From: Bimastos eiseni
Lineage: Eukaryota; Annelida; Clitellata; Crassiclitellata; Lumbricidae
DNA: 64,000 nucleotides
Assembly: GCA_959347315.1 (NCBI GenBank)
Contig: OY365806.1
Span: forward strand, 38,878,903-38,942,902
Reading direction: 5' to 3'
The position numbers were made by a program, and so were the translations under genes. Positions 44,727 to 54,744 of this stretch are shown here, piece after piece. The notes beneath the pieces are model-generated. The model did not search any database. It had not been told where the DNA came from and saw only the letters and a list, made by a program, of their open reading frames with translations. The first letter of the stretch is position 1, and each line of letters starts with the position of its first letter.

Positions 44727-45312
44727 AAGAAATTTTCCCCCGGAAATTCCCCTTCCCCGAAATTTCCTTCCCCTGAAGTCTTCCCACTGAAAATTTTCCC
44801 TAGAATTTCCCCCGCCTCGAAAACTAGGAATTGTCTCCCCTCGCAATTCCCCTCCCCAATTTGGAATATTTGAACAAAGAAATACAAAGCATCAGACGTT
44901 TTGTGCAAGACAATAGAGACATCCATGGAGCTCAACTTCTCCAAACGGTTCTTTAATTGCATTCATGATTCATTGCACCTTTTCAACATAACATCCATGT
45001 TGACTGAAGTTGGGTTTTGCTTGTGAAGTGAGTCTTTTTGTCTACGAAATATTGTGAAGAAGTATATACAAACACGGGAAGATTGTTCCACAATTTTGGA
45101 CGTGAATGGTGTACAGTTGAAAGAATAGTTCCGGTACAACTTAGAAAGTTCCGTCCATTAACCAAAGTTGAGAATAACTGTGCATCTGCACTAATCGTTC
45201 GGTTCCAAAAACAAGGTTTTCATTGAAATAGTTGTATTGTGGGGGGAAATTTCCAGGGGAAGATTTCGAGAAGTAATTTCCGACGGAAATTACCTGGGGG
45301 AGATTTCTTGAT
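44727..45312. repeat. GGGGAAATTTCC-type repeats in inverted arrangement
   Basis: 44727-44860 carries many TTTCCCC units on plus; 45237-45312 carries GGGGAAATTTCC units on plus. The two clusters are thus inverted around ~380 bp of unassigned DNA. Confidence 0.5.
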
Positions 45313-45779
45313 ACCGTCCCTTGGTTCATTTTACGATTCGACATCGAACAGGGCCTAATATTTGGTGCATCTGTTCCTTAAAATTTTACGGCTTATTTAC
45401 TTGAAGAGAAACAACACAACAGTACTGCCAAGTTATGCTGTCACCCATTTTGCCTAATTTGCTTATGTTATATACGTGATGATGAATTCGTTTATTTAGT
45501 AGTAAAGCAATCTGACAAAAATGCAGAAATGCTAACATGGTTGACATTAGAGCAATAAAAGTAGCTAGAATTTACAATAAGCTTAAATATTATTATATAA
45601 TGATCCGGTGATAAACTGAGAGTGGTCACTGGGTGGGAGAACATGGTTGTGCTCTAGGTCTTAATTGGTGACTGGAGGACGGAGTGGGGGAAGGATTTGC
45701 TGTAGAACATGTTTGGGGTTGTAAAAAATGGAGATAAGGCGTTTTGCAAGCGCTATGCTGGCAATTTTAGAAAATGTTG

Positions 45780-47953
45780 GAAAGGATTGTTCTGTGTCTG
45801 ATTGAGACTTGGCTCGACGACGATTCTGTCGGTCGTTCTCAGACGATTACCGACACAGGGCTACCAGGTGTTGGAGCGCGCTCGGCCTAGATCACCACAG
45901 ACTAACACTCGATTGGCAAGGAGCACAAACCACGGCGGGGTTGCCATCATTGCTCCAAATGAGATCCGTCTGACCAAATTTAACGTTGGCAGCTCGCAAT
46001 TCTTTGAGCATTTATGTGCGCGGGTCACCAGCAAAGGGTCGTCAGTTATCGTCCTACTGCTATACCGTCCCAGGTCTACCGCTGCCACCCAGGTATTCTT
46101 CAACGAACATTCCTCAATGTTGGAAAGCCAGGCGGTACTGTCGTGACGGGCGATATTAACATTCACCTCGACCGATTGTCCGACCCACTATGCACCCAAT
46201 TCAACAACATAATAGAGTCGTTTGGTTTCATTAACCAGTAACCATGTAAGTCAACCAACCCACAATCAGGGAGGCATTCTGGATGCTGTCATAACTAGGA
46301 GTGTCCTCCCAGCTCCAACTATCGATGTTATTGACACCGGTTTGTCAGACCATCGACTCATAAAATGGTCTACGGACCTAAAACATTTTCAAGTTGGCGA
46401 GTTCCGCTCTGCTCTTTAGCAATCACCTCTGTGCGACATGGATTTCTAAAAATCTCGGGACGCCGACCAACTGGCAACCATCTACGACGACGTCATCACC
46501 AGCATCCTCGATAGGCTAGTCCCCCTTCACAAGGTGACCATCAGAAAGAGAACATCGGATCTCTGGTTTGATGATGTATGCCGAGATCAGAAGCGAATGC
46601 GACGCCTTGAGCGCCGTCTCAAAAGTTCAAAGACCGAGGAGGCCAGATCTCTGCGTCGTGCAGAATGGCTTGAGGAGGCGCGGGGCTATAGCCACATTTG
46701 AAACACCAGGCGCTCTGAATTCTGGCTTCAGGAAATAAATTAAGACATCGTGCTTCAGCGACTACATCTCTCTTTTGGCCTGTCATCCACTGTGCTGGAG
46801 TGGATGACATCTTACCTAACTGAGAGACAGCAAAGCGTCCGCCATGCCGGCTCCCATTCCAACACGAATATCCTTACCTGAGGCGTCCCTCAATGCTCAG
46901 TCCTGGTACCCATTCTTTTCCTCCTCTATACTGCCGATATCCTCACTATTATATCCATGCATGGCCTTCAGGATCATCTTTACGCAGATGACTCACAGGT
47001 CTATGGCCTCTGTGGCCCCAACCAAACCGACGTTTATCGTCTGCAGTACACCACAACAAGCTGCATCAAAGACATCGCCGACTGGATGCGGTGTAAATTG
47101 CCTGCAGCTCAATTCATCCAAGACCGAATTCATTTGGTGCTCGTCGTCACGTATAGTTCAAAAACTAGACCAGAGTCCCTTTGTCATTGGCGCGGATGCT
47201 GTGGAGCCTAAGAACGAGGTTTGCAATCTCGGTCTTTTTCTCCACAGAGACCTGTCCATGACACCCCCACATCACTGGACTTGTGAGGAGCTGCTTCGCC
47301 ATCTTAAGACAGCTGAAGTCCGAGTCTCGGTCTCTTGCAAAGGATGCGACTCGCCATCTTGCGCAGAGCCTACTCCCGAGCCGAATCGATTACTGCAATG
47401 TCGCCCTTGCTGGCTTGCCACAGCGCAGTATCATTCGGCTTCAGGTTGTCATCAACGCTGCTGCTCGTCTGGTATTGCGGTTGAAAAAGTTCGACCACAT
47501 TTCAGCATCGAAACAAGACACCTCTCAGTGGCTTAGAATAGGCTAGCGCATCAAGCTCAAACTCTGCACTCTGATGCACAAATGCCTGAACAACAGTGCG
47601 CCAAGTTATCTTGCGGACCACATCAGGCCAGTATCAGATGAACCTAGCAGGTCGCGACTGCGTTCTTCCAAATCCTCCGATGTTTTCGTCCCAAAAACCA
47701 AGACTAAAATTGGCGATCGGGCCTTTCGGGTCGCTGGCCCACGTGCCTGGAACAGTCTCCCTGCAGCTATCCAGGAAACCAAAACTCTCCCCGCCTTCAA
47801 AAACCAGTTGAAATCGTACTTTCGTTGTAATGCCCAGAATTAGTAATATAATTTTCTGCAGTGAACTGTCACGTACATGTACAGCACTTTAGAAGTAGTT
47901 TGCTACTTACGGCGCTATAAAATTTTTAGTAATAATAATAATAATAATAATAA
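45780..47953 (+). mobile_element. L2/CR1-like LINE, 5'-truncated and frame-broken
   Basis: Plus-strand LINE. The endonuclease part spans about 45795-46420 (GGVAIIAPNEIRL, VTGDINIHLDRL, VIDTGLSDHRLIKW). The reverse transcriptase is recognisable at about 46740-47210 with [14 protein letters not shown]. The C-terminal part is 47283-47843 (PSRIDYCNVALAGLPQRSI, KIGDRAFRVAGPRAWNSLP). It ends in a GGCGCTATAAAATTTT motif and an (AAT)n tail at about 47933-47953. Several frameshifts and a shortened segment between endonuclease and reverse transcriptase make it inactive. Confidence 0.85.
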
Positions 47954-48304
47954 GTTGGATTGCTGATAAAATTCGCTGATACATTAAAGCTGGAATTCGT
48001 AAGTAATAGGTAAAATAAAAGTGACCAATTCATTTGTGAGACTTTTCATTAATTATATGACCATGAAATGTGCAAAAATTAGTGGCTATTCGTACTGTTT
48101 CACTATTTTATGATACCTATTTATGTAAATGTGAATGTTGACAATGATCAGTTCTTATTCAATGGTTAAAGGTTTTGAATTCGATAGAAACTCAAACCTG
48201 TGAGTAGTCGAATGTGCTTGTGAAAAGTAGTAGTAGTGGTGGCTTTGGTATAAGTTAACGTTACCTATTCTCACACGGCTGTCTTTGCTTACCTTGTTTT
48301 CTCA
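47954..48304. other. Gene-free stretch before the host exon
   Basis: AT-rich with no coding homology. Its last 20 bases form a pyrimidine-rich acceptor (TTGTTTTCTCAG). Confidence 0.5.
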
Positions 48305-48305
48305 G

Positions 48306-48491
48306 GCATTTGGCGAAAGTTTCGAGGACGCAATGCAATTCTATAGGACGAACATAGACAAGAAGGAGGCGGTAGACCGAGCCCAGTTCAAGTGTAAATG
48401 CTGTGGGAATAAGAACTGGACGGACTGGGAGAGGACTGAATGGATCAATCTCGATTACCTCGACAACGAAGATGACAACGTCAATGCGTCA
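48306..48491 (+). CDS. Host exon: peripherin/RDS-like tetraspanin large-loop segment
   Basis: The acceptor TTGTTTTCTCAG ends at 48305. The 62-codon exon (phase 0) reads AFGESFEDAMQFYRTN, then CKCCGNKNWTDWERTEWINL and DYLDNEDDN. The CCG motif marks the large extracellular loop of tetraspanins. CCGN followed by a DW...EW-I segment and YLD is the pattern of peripherin-2/ROM1-type proteins. A donor GTACAT at 48492 would end the exon eight to nine residues after YLD, about where exon 1 of vertebrate peripherin-2 ends as I recall it. The open frame otherwise hits a stop at 48540. A stronger donor (GTGAGT, 48583) would need a frame change. This is the clearest host coding sequence in the window. Confidence 0.7.
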
Positions 48492-49340
48492 GTACATATT
48501 GCCATCATGTCCCTGTCTAGCTTCGCGATTAGCATATTTTAATGCCAGTCAGTACAAAGCTCGTCCTGAAAGGAGACGCGGTGAGTGAGGTCATGAAATA
48601 AAAATTTGGGGTTTTGATTCGACTCTGCTTATAAGATGATCCATCAAGTTAGTCCAGACAAAATTGCCCAGACAAAACAGTCTCGACAAAATATCTTCGT
48701 TTAAATTGCCTTAGACAAGATAGCTCCGGACCAAATAGCCTCTGACAACGTAGCTCCAGACAACAATTAATAGCCACCAACAAAATAGGAAAAATGTTGT
48801 TATTTTAGCCTTTCGATGCCCGCATCCGTCTTTTAAAGGCAACCTCTTCCCTTTCTGCATAGCTGATCATATCCATTGTCGATAGATTCAGTGGGTTGCA
48901 TGCCTTTCTATAGCTGCATTTTATTCCATCATAGTGTGACGGGTCACGCCCCTTAACTGCCTGGGGACGCAATCCTCACTCTACGGTGGTATTGGCACTG
49001 AACCAGATGTCCTCGATCAACGACCAGGATAACGACGATACCTAGCTTTGGCGACGCAGATCCGCGGCTACCGGAATATGACAGTAGACATCGTTCGTTC
49101 AACTGATTCTTTATTGCAAATCAAACATCCGACTACCCTTCGGTAATTGTAAACTGGAGTTCAAGTTCAGTGTCAGACGATCGTAACACGGCAACAGTTC
49201 CAGTCCTGTAATCTGGAATGTTCCACGAACCGCTGAGGCGACGACGACTGACGACGAGTACACCAGCGACACAGTCAACTGGCGCTGAACGACGAAGGCC
49301 CGACCTTCTGTGTGCTCTGCTCTGTCTGCTTATGTAGCCT
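48492..49340. other. Gene-free stretch between host exon and element 4
   Basis: It contains the minisatellite at 48650-48787 and a sequence beginning TGTGACGGGTCACGCCCC at 48936, which has the look of an LTR start but no matching end. No coding homology. Confidence 0.45.
48650..48787 (+). repeat. Degenerate 15-bp GACAAAATAGCCTCT minisatellite, left
   Basis: About eight imperfect units of GACAAAATNGCYYCT type. The same unit occurs in reverse orientation at 60369-60490, so the two arrays flank element 4. Confidence 0.7.
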
Positions 49341-49450
49341 CAGAGGGAGCGAAATTGCTCCCACAGAGGGAGCGAAATTGCTCCCACAGAGGGAGCGAAA
49401 TTGCTCCCACAGGGAGCGTTATTGGTCAAATAGGGAGCAAAAATGCTCCC
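49341..49450. repeat. 23-bp tandem palindromic repeat
   Basis: Three exact 23-bp units (49341-49409), each with the palindrome GGGAGCGAAATTGCTCCC, followed by decayed units ending GGGAGCAAAAATGCTCCC (49433-49450). Confidence 0.9.
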
Positions 49451-49526
49451 ATAGTTGAAAGAGGGAGGCCAAAACGCTACGTCAAGGCAGTCCCGGAGCA
49501 AAAATATCGCAGCTACAAAGAACATT

Positions 49527-51735
49527 TTGCTTGACGCACCCGTTCCCGACATTGGCATCCCAACACTGGTACTTATACCAGCCAAGATAGTACGAAAAAT
49601 ATTCGCTAAGATTAAATCAGCGATTAATGCATTTGTGAAGTGGATAGAAGGGTACATACCTGAAGAACCAAAGAGAAAGGTGAACAAGAAGACAGAAGCA
49701 TTGAAAGCCAAATTGAATTCTATATTCGGTAAAATTCTTATGAAAACACGCAAAATGAGAGAGACAGCCTCAGCTATTAAGGGCTTCATGAAACAATACA
49801 CGATCGAAAGAGCTAACGGAATCAATGCCAGATCTTTTCTCAACGCCGTTCAAGCACAGGTAGTAGATTTTTTGGCAAGAAATCGACAGACTAGGGTTAA
49901 TTTTGTTCTTACCTGCACAATGAAACGCGTCAATCTGAAATACAGACTAGTAGATTTCGCAGATATACCATTCAATTCGAGAACTGAAGTGGTTTTAGAT
50001 TCTACTGATGCTAGCAAAATTTAAAACAACGCGAAAGAAAAAATGTTAGAATCAATGGCTGCCGTCCAAATGCGGGGTAGTAATTGGAGGTTCGGAGCGG
50101 TTGTAAAATTAGATATCAACACGGTCGTTTATAAACCGTTGAAAGGTAGTTCCTACATTCCACTACTGAATACCATTTAATGCTTAGTGAGTAAAAAGGT
50201 TATCATCAATATGAAGAACGAAGATGAAAATTGTTTCAAGTGGTGTGTAACGAGAGCCTTAAACCCCGTTGACGACCATTCAGAAAGAATTACAAAAGAA
50301 TTAATAAAACAATCTGAGGAACTCAATTGGTCCAGCATTGACTTCCTCGTCGCAGCAGATGGTAATATAATAAGTAAGTTCGAGAGAAATGATATTAATA
50401 TAAATGTTTTTGGTTATGAGAAAGATGCTAACCTATTCCCACTATATTTATCGAAGCACGAGAGTGATAGCCGTATAGACCTATTACTCATTTCCAATTA
50501 AAAACGAAAACATTATTGTTGGATGAAGAATATCAACAAACTGATGGCGGTACAGTCAGAAAACTCCGTTCATTCGATGCACTGTAATTGTAAACGATGT
50601 CTGATGGGATATAGAGATGTACTTTCGTTAAATAAACATACCGAGTACTGTTCCCAGCACGCTACACAAAAGACAGAACTTCCAAACCCAGGAATTATGT
50701 CGAGTTTCAACAATGAGTATAGAAAGATGAGAGTGCCCTTTATAGTGTACGCCGATTTCGAGTCATTCAATAAACCTATACATACCTGACAACCAGATCC
50801 TAGCATGTCTTACACCAACAGATATCAAAAACAAATCCCAAGCACCTTCTGCTATTACATAAAATGTTTTGACGATGACCTTTATTTCCAAGATTCCGTG
50901 ATTTTCACAGAGGAGAACGAACACGATGATGTAGCTCAGATATTCGTAGACACTCTTATAGATAATAAATTAACAAATATTTGTAATCGATATAAATTTC
51001 CAAAAAAATGATATTCGGAAAAAGGACAGGCTCTACACGACTCGGCTACCAATTGTCACATATGCGGAGGTGAACTAAACGATGATCGAGTTATTGACCA
51101 CTGCCATCTTTCGGGTCAATTTACAGGCGTCGCACATAAGAATTGTAATTTAAAAATGAAGTCCCCAAGTTTTTTCCGGTATTGTTCCATAATCTGTCCA
51201 GTTACGACAGTCGTCTATTCGTAAAAACATTACGAGGCGACGATAATGAAAAGATCAACTGCACTCCCTGCAACGAAGAAAAGTACATCTCTTTTAGCAG
51301 AGAAGTCATAGTCGATAAATTCATGGATGAAGAAAATAAGTTAAAATTATTTAAACGAGAATTACTGGTCATCGATAGTATTAAATTCATGGCATCGAGT
51401 CTTGAAACTTTAGTGAGAAACCTAAGAAAAGATCAGTGCAAGAATATAAGCAAACACTACTCTGGTAATCAGCTCGATGTCTTACTTAGAAAAGGTTTTT
51501 ATCCTTACGATTATGTTAATTCCGGCGAGTGAGTTAACGAAACAGAACTACCAGCAAAGTCAACATTTTATTCAATACTTAACGACTCTAGCTAGCATTA
51601 GTGACAAAGACTTCAACCATGCGCAGACTGTATAGTAAGAACTCAATAAACAATTAGTAACCTACATGGGAGAGATGGAGTTCACACTTTAGCATATGGA
51701 GATTGTTCCCTAATAGAAAAAGAGCATTAAACAAA
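49527..51735 (+). pseudogene. POLB: Element 4 DNA polymerase B, core deleted
   Basis: It begins inside the polymerase at LDAPVPDIGIPTLVLIPAK (about residue 70). The pre-polymerase part follows (VNFVLTCTMKRVNLKY, MRGSNWRFGAVVKLDINT, MKNEDENCFKWCVTRALNP), then a C2H2-like finger (CNCKRCLMGY...HTEYC), the exonuclease motif VYADFESF (50745-50770), and an endonuclease VII-like zinc motif CHICGGELNDDRVIDHCHLS (about 51057-51115). After ILNDSS at about 51590 the sequence jumps to the extreme C-terminus (GVHTLAYGD), so the palm with its DTDS box is gone. Around six stops and shifts occur besides. Confidence 0.88.
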
Positions 51736-52115
51736 TCGATGTCAAAGGCGTAACGCTACCTAATATTGCTTTGTCGAACGTGGAACTAATCGAAGCGGCG
51801 AATAAACTAAATAAAAATAATTTCAGAGGAGTTTTTCTAAGAGACGAGCTACCGAAGAGACCAAGAGCGAACGAGTGCGGCATACTCAATCTTGACGATT
51901 CCAGCGGAAGAGGAACACATTGGACGTGTTGGATCAAGCATGCGAATGGTAAGATCCATTTCGACAGCTACGGACTACTTATTCCTACGGAATTAATCAA
52001 CTATCTGCAAAGACCGTTGCTCTACAACAGCGATCGAATAAAACCCAACGGTGAAGTGTTTTGTGGTCATTTCTGTTTTGTATGTATTGAAGAAGATGAG
52101 CAACGATGGTTGTAA
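51720..52115 (+). pseudogene. PRO: Element 4 adenain-like protease, start codon lost
   Basis: Same length as the element 1 protease and open throughout, but the ATG is AAG at 51720. His (GTHWTCW), acidic (HFDSYG) and Cys (FCGHFC) positions are all kept. From about 51752 to 52211 the DNA differs from element 1 at only about seven positions, while upstream and downstream sequence differs far more. This is the best evidence for recombination between copies or their ancestors. Confidence 0.85.
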
Positions 52116-52169
52116 ATTTCAAGAAGTCGTAAACGAATTGTACTAATTAATGTTTAAATATATAAAAAC

Positions 52170-53325
52170 ATGCCTGTCGATAAATTTGGACGAACTGATA
52201 CTGGATTAACTCAAAGAGTAGTATATGGAGGTGTTACTCTATCTCAAGCGAGTAATACCTTTCTAAAACGAGATGGAACGAACGCTATGGACGGTGATTT
52301 AAATATGAATGGTTTTTCGATAAAAGACCTTTCGACTGACATTCATCCGCCAGTCATCGCCAGCGAGGCTGTTAGCTTCGATCGAGTCGAAACCTTAGTT
52401 AACCGAGCGATAACGAATAATACACCCACTTGCGATATACCAAGACTTTACGTGACTGCCGCTAAACCATGTCATCGAGTGAATATCGCATTGCAGCTGG
52501 GTATAAATTTGAACCGTGGAAAGCGTTTCAAAATGTTTCTCATTCCTCTGAATGCTGGATCCCTGATTCGGTAAGTAATGTTGGATTCAGATGAAATACC
52601 CCATTCCCCTGTCTATGTCGGGATTTTACATTGTCGCTGGCACACGATTTAACAATCGTACTACTAGTTGGAAAGTTCAAGCTAGTAGCGATGAAATAGT
52701 ATTTAATGATATCCTAACTCCCAAAACCGATGCCCTCGATGCAGGAGTTTTGAACAAGTTCACATTTACCCCTTCGTCTAATTACACATACTGGCGATTT
52801 CATATTATAACAACGAGCGCCGGAGCTGATTGGACGGGTGTCGAAATGTTGCAATGGATTCATACTCTTACTGATATCACACTTGACAGAAATGCCACGT
52901 TAGTTTTGTACCGAGATTAACTTCAAATAGGCCCTACTAGCAATTGCGGTTTTGAAGCGATTGCAAGTTCTGAATTAAATAAAAAGGCCTTCAATGTGTT
53001 CAAAGATGAAGGAGAATAGTTGTTTAACGTCAATAGTCGCTTCGTTATAACTATCAAGTGCTCACCAGATGTAATAATCTTGAAGGTTGGATTGAAAGGA
53101 AGGAATAAAAGTGGTGAAAGGATATATGATTGAACGATAGAAGGATCCAGCGACTCAGGCTACTGGAATATTTTATACACCGCGCCTATCCCACTTACCT
53201 TGAGAATTCTTACCAAGACTTTTTATCGATTCCGTTGGAAAATACAAGTCTTACAGACTGTGCTGCCTCTATGCTGAATCGGGTAAGCCTGGATGAAGCG
53301 TGATGCAATTATACGTGTACGATGA
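52170..53325 (+). pseudogene. Element 4 spike/fibre-like protein with discoidin-like domains
   Basis: It starts MPVDKFGRTDTGLTQRVV after ATATATAAAAAC, 55 bp after the protease. Shaft-like N-terminus (TFLKRDGTNAMDGDLNMNG), a first discoidin-like domain (YPIPLSMSGFYIVAGTRFNN, YWRFHIITTSAGADW), and a second domain broken by stops (FKVGLKGRNKSGERI-like segment near 53090). Frameshifts occur near 52470, 52580 and 52915. The first domain lacks the TGA seen in element 1. Confidence 0.6.
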
Positions 53326-53383
53326 TTGGAAATTTTATTCCATTTCGACTTAAAGAAATTCCTTTCTATATAAAGAAAGGAAA

Positions 53384-54052
53384 ATGATTGTCACACACAA
53401 CACGTTTAACATAAATAAAATTAAATTTAAATTAGCGAATAAGGGGAGCAAGTTTGGTCAGCGTATTAAAATAAGATACGAATACCCGAACGGTGTCGAT
53501 GGTGATTTTCATTTCCAAACTCCAGCATTAAAAAGTTTGGGTATATCTCCTAATTGTGAATTTGGTAAAATCGATGCAGGTTATAGTATACCAGTAACGA
53601 TGCATGTTAGGTATTCCGAACCGACTGAGGAAGAATTGAACGCTGTCTTAATACTCGGTGGTATTTTGGAACGCATTCAAAAGCATCTGCACGATCCCCT
53701 TACGAAAGCGAAAACGAATAAGGTCTACGAAGATTCGCAAGTTGACTACATGAGTATTTTTCACTACCAAGGCACCAACGAACTACCAAAGATATTCCCG
53801 AAATTGTTAACTGAGTATGGAACAGCGGATACAACAACCGAATTTTATGATTCAGATGATAATTCAATCGATCCTCTAACATTATTATCCACTGCGTGTA
53901 ATGTTGTGCTAGATTTATCATTCAGTATGTTCATCGGAAATAAACCGTCCGTGCAATTTAGAGTAGAGGATGTTGTAGTAGCAGAAAGAACTGAAGTTCG
54001 AAAGCGGGAAAGGCGTTTATTTGCCAAGAATCTCTCCTCCAAGAAGGACTAA
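53384..54052 (+). CDS. Element 4 conserved protein of unknown function, intact
   Basis: An open 222-residue frame starting MIVTHNTFNINKIKFKLANK after TATATAAAG. Conserved core FHFQTPALKSLGISPNCEFG, helical middle (ILERIQKHLHDP), YMSIFHYQGTNELPKIFPKL, and a Lys/Arg-rich tail (RKRERRLFAKNLSSKKD). It is the most complete copy of this family here. The hairpin at 54061-54090 follows directly. Single-stranded DNA binding or a virion role are both possible; I cannot decide. Confidence 0.7.
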   Translation: MIVTHNTFNINKIKFKLANKGSKFGQRIKIRYEYPNGVDGDFHFQTPALKSLGISPNCEFGKIDAGYSIPVTMHVRYSEPTEEELNAVLILGGILERIQKHLHDPLTKAKTNKVYEDSQVDYMSIFHYQGTNELPKIFPKLLTEYGTADTTTEFYDSDDNSIDPLTLLSTACNVVLDLSFSMFIGNKPSVQFRVEDVVVAERTEVRKRERRLFAKNLSSKKD

Positions 54053-54060
54053 GTGTCGTT

Positions 54061-54090
54061 AATTTTCAATGACTATTTTCATTGAAAATT
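54061..54090. terminator. Hairpin between convergent gene blocks, element 4
   Basis: An 11-bp stem (54061-54071 with 54080-54090) and 8-nt loop, nine bases past the upstream stop. It is the counterpart of 19512-19545; one outer pair is A-T here and G-C there, and the loop sequence differs while its length is kept. Confidence 0.6.
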
Positions 54091-54371
54091 TAAACCTCAA
54101 GTTCAACAACTTCACTATCTCTCGATATCACGATATACGGCATGATATATTCCAGTTCCGTTTCTATCATCGTTTTCGTAAAGCTAAATGTCTTGTTTGT
54201 TTCCAACTTGTCATGCAAAGACCCATCGAAAATGCTCATGTAATACTCCGTCTCGTCCGGCGCCTCAGGTAAAAATAGCCTATCGTCTCGAACAGACGCT
54301 GCCCCATTTTAACTTTGTGAAGCGCATCTTCTTCTAAAGTTTCGAAATCTAAAAATTTACGAGTTCCCATT
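54084..54371 (-). pseudogene. Element 4 small acidic protein, frameshifted
   Basis: It starts MGTRKFLDFETLEEDALHKV at 54371 and, after a one-base shift near 54280, continues with APDETEYYMSIFDGSLHDKL to a stop near 54084. Element 3 keeps a fragment (ATLEEDVVYTVK); element 1 has lost it. About 95 residues originally. Function unknown. It is the last gene of the minus block before the hairpin. Confidence 0.5.
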
Positions 54372-54390
54372 TTAAGTATTATATAGAACT

Positions 54391-54738
54391 TTATGGTAAT
54401 ACGCGGACTTCGTATCTATTTCTCAGCACTTTACCGCTGTTATTCTGACAAGTTTTTGTACCGATTTTTAGCGCCATACTTGCCTTGCACAAAGACGGGT
54501 AGGTGATGGTTTCGTTTGTATCTCTGTCAAAAATTTCAACGCTTATCGGGTTATTACGATTCGTTTTCAGAAATTCGTATTTAGGTAGTACTTCATTTTT
54601 CTTCTTCACCGATTCCAGCAGTTCTATTTCTGGTAAAAGACCATTCTCGACGAGTATCCTTAACATATCCGGTTTGTTCGTAAATCTATAATTTCTTCCG
54701 TGTTCTTTCATTAGCGATTTCAGTTGTGATAGTTTCAT
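54391..54738 (-). CDS. Element 4 SAP/NUMOD-like DNA-binding protein, intact
   Basis: An open 115-residue frame. The SAP-like segment MKLSQLKSLMKEHG... is followed by NKPDMLRILVENGLLPEIEL, a Lys/Glu linker, then NPISVEIFDRDTNETITYPS and ASMALKIGTKTCQNNSGKVL ending RNRYEVRVLP. The second half resembles NUMOD1-type helix-turn-helix segments of homing-endonuclease-associated proteins. Together the two suggest a sequence- or structure-specific DNA-binding protein, perhaps for packaging or regulation. It starts just past the capsid gene stop. Confidence 0.65.
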   Translation of the reverse strand: MKLSQLKSLMKEHGRNYRFTNKPDMLRILVENGLLPEIELLESVKKKNEVLPKYEFLKTNRNNPISVEIFDRDTNETITYPSLCKASMALKIGTKTCQNNSGKVLRNRYEVRVLP

Positions 54739-54744
54739 GTTTTA

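Larger units (their letters stand above)
41116..45779. other. Gene-free stretch with repeats
   Basis: No coding homology. It holds two direct copies of a TGACGTCA-rich motif (41890-41955 and 43652-43720), a tRNA-derived SINE-like stretch (42795-42990), TTATGCG repeats (42955-43245), and GGAAATTTCC-type repeats at 44727-44860 and 45237-45312 in opposite orientation. It includes a TTTATATAGCGCTC motif near 44370, common at LINE/SINE ends. Confidence 0.5.

Noticed and set aside
48492..48585. Extension of the tetraspanin exon to the stronger GTGAGT donor
   Set aside because: The coding frame meets a stop at 48540, so this would need a frameshift.
48936..49340. Possible solo LTR starting TGTGACGGGTCACG
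   Set aside because: No matching CA-type end or target duplication was found.
49341..49450. Short exact repeats suggested a CRISPR array
   Set aside because: There are no spacers: units are contiguous tandem copies, and the window is animal DNA.
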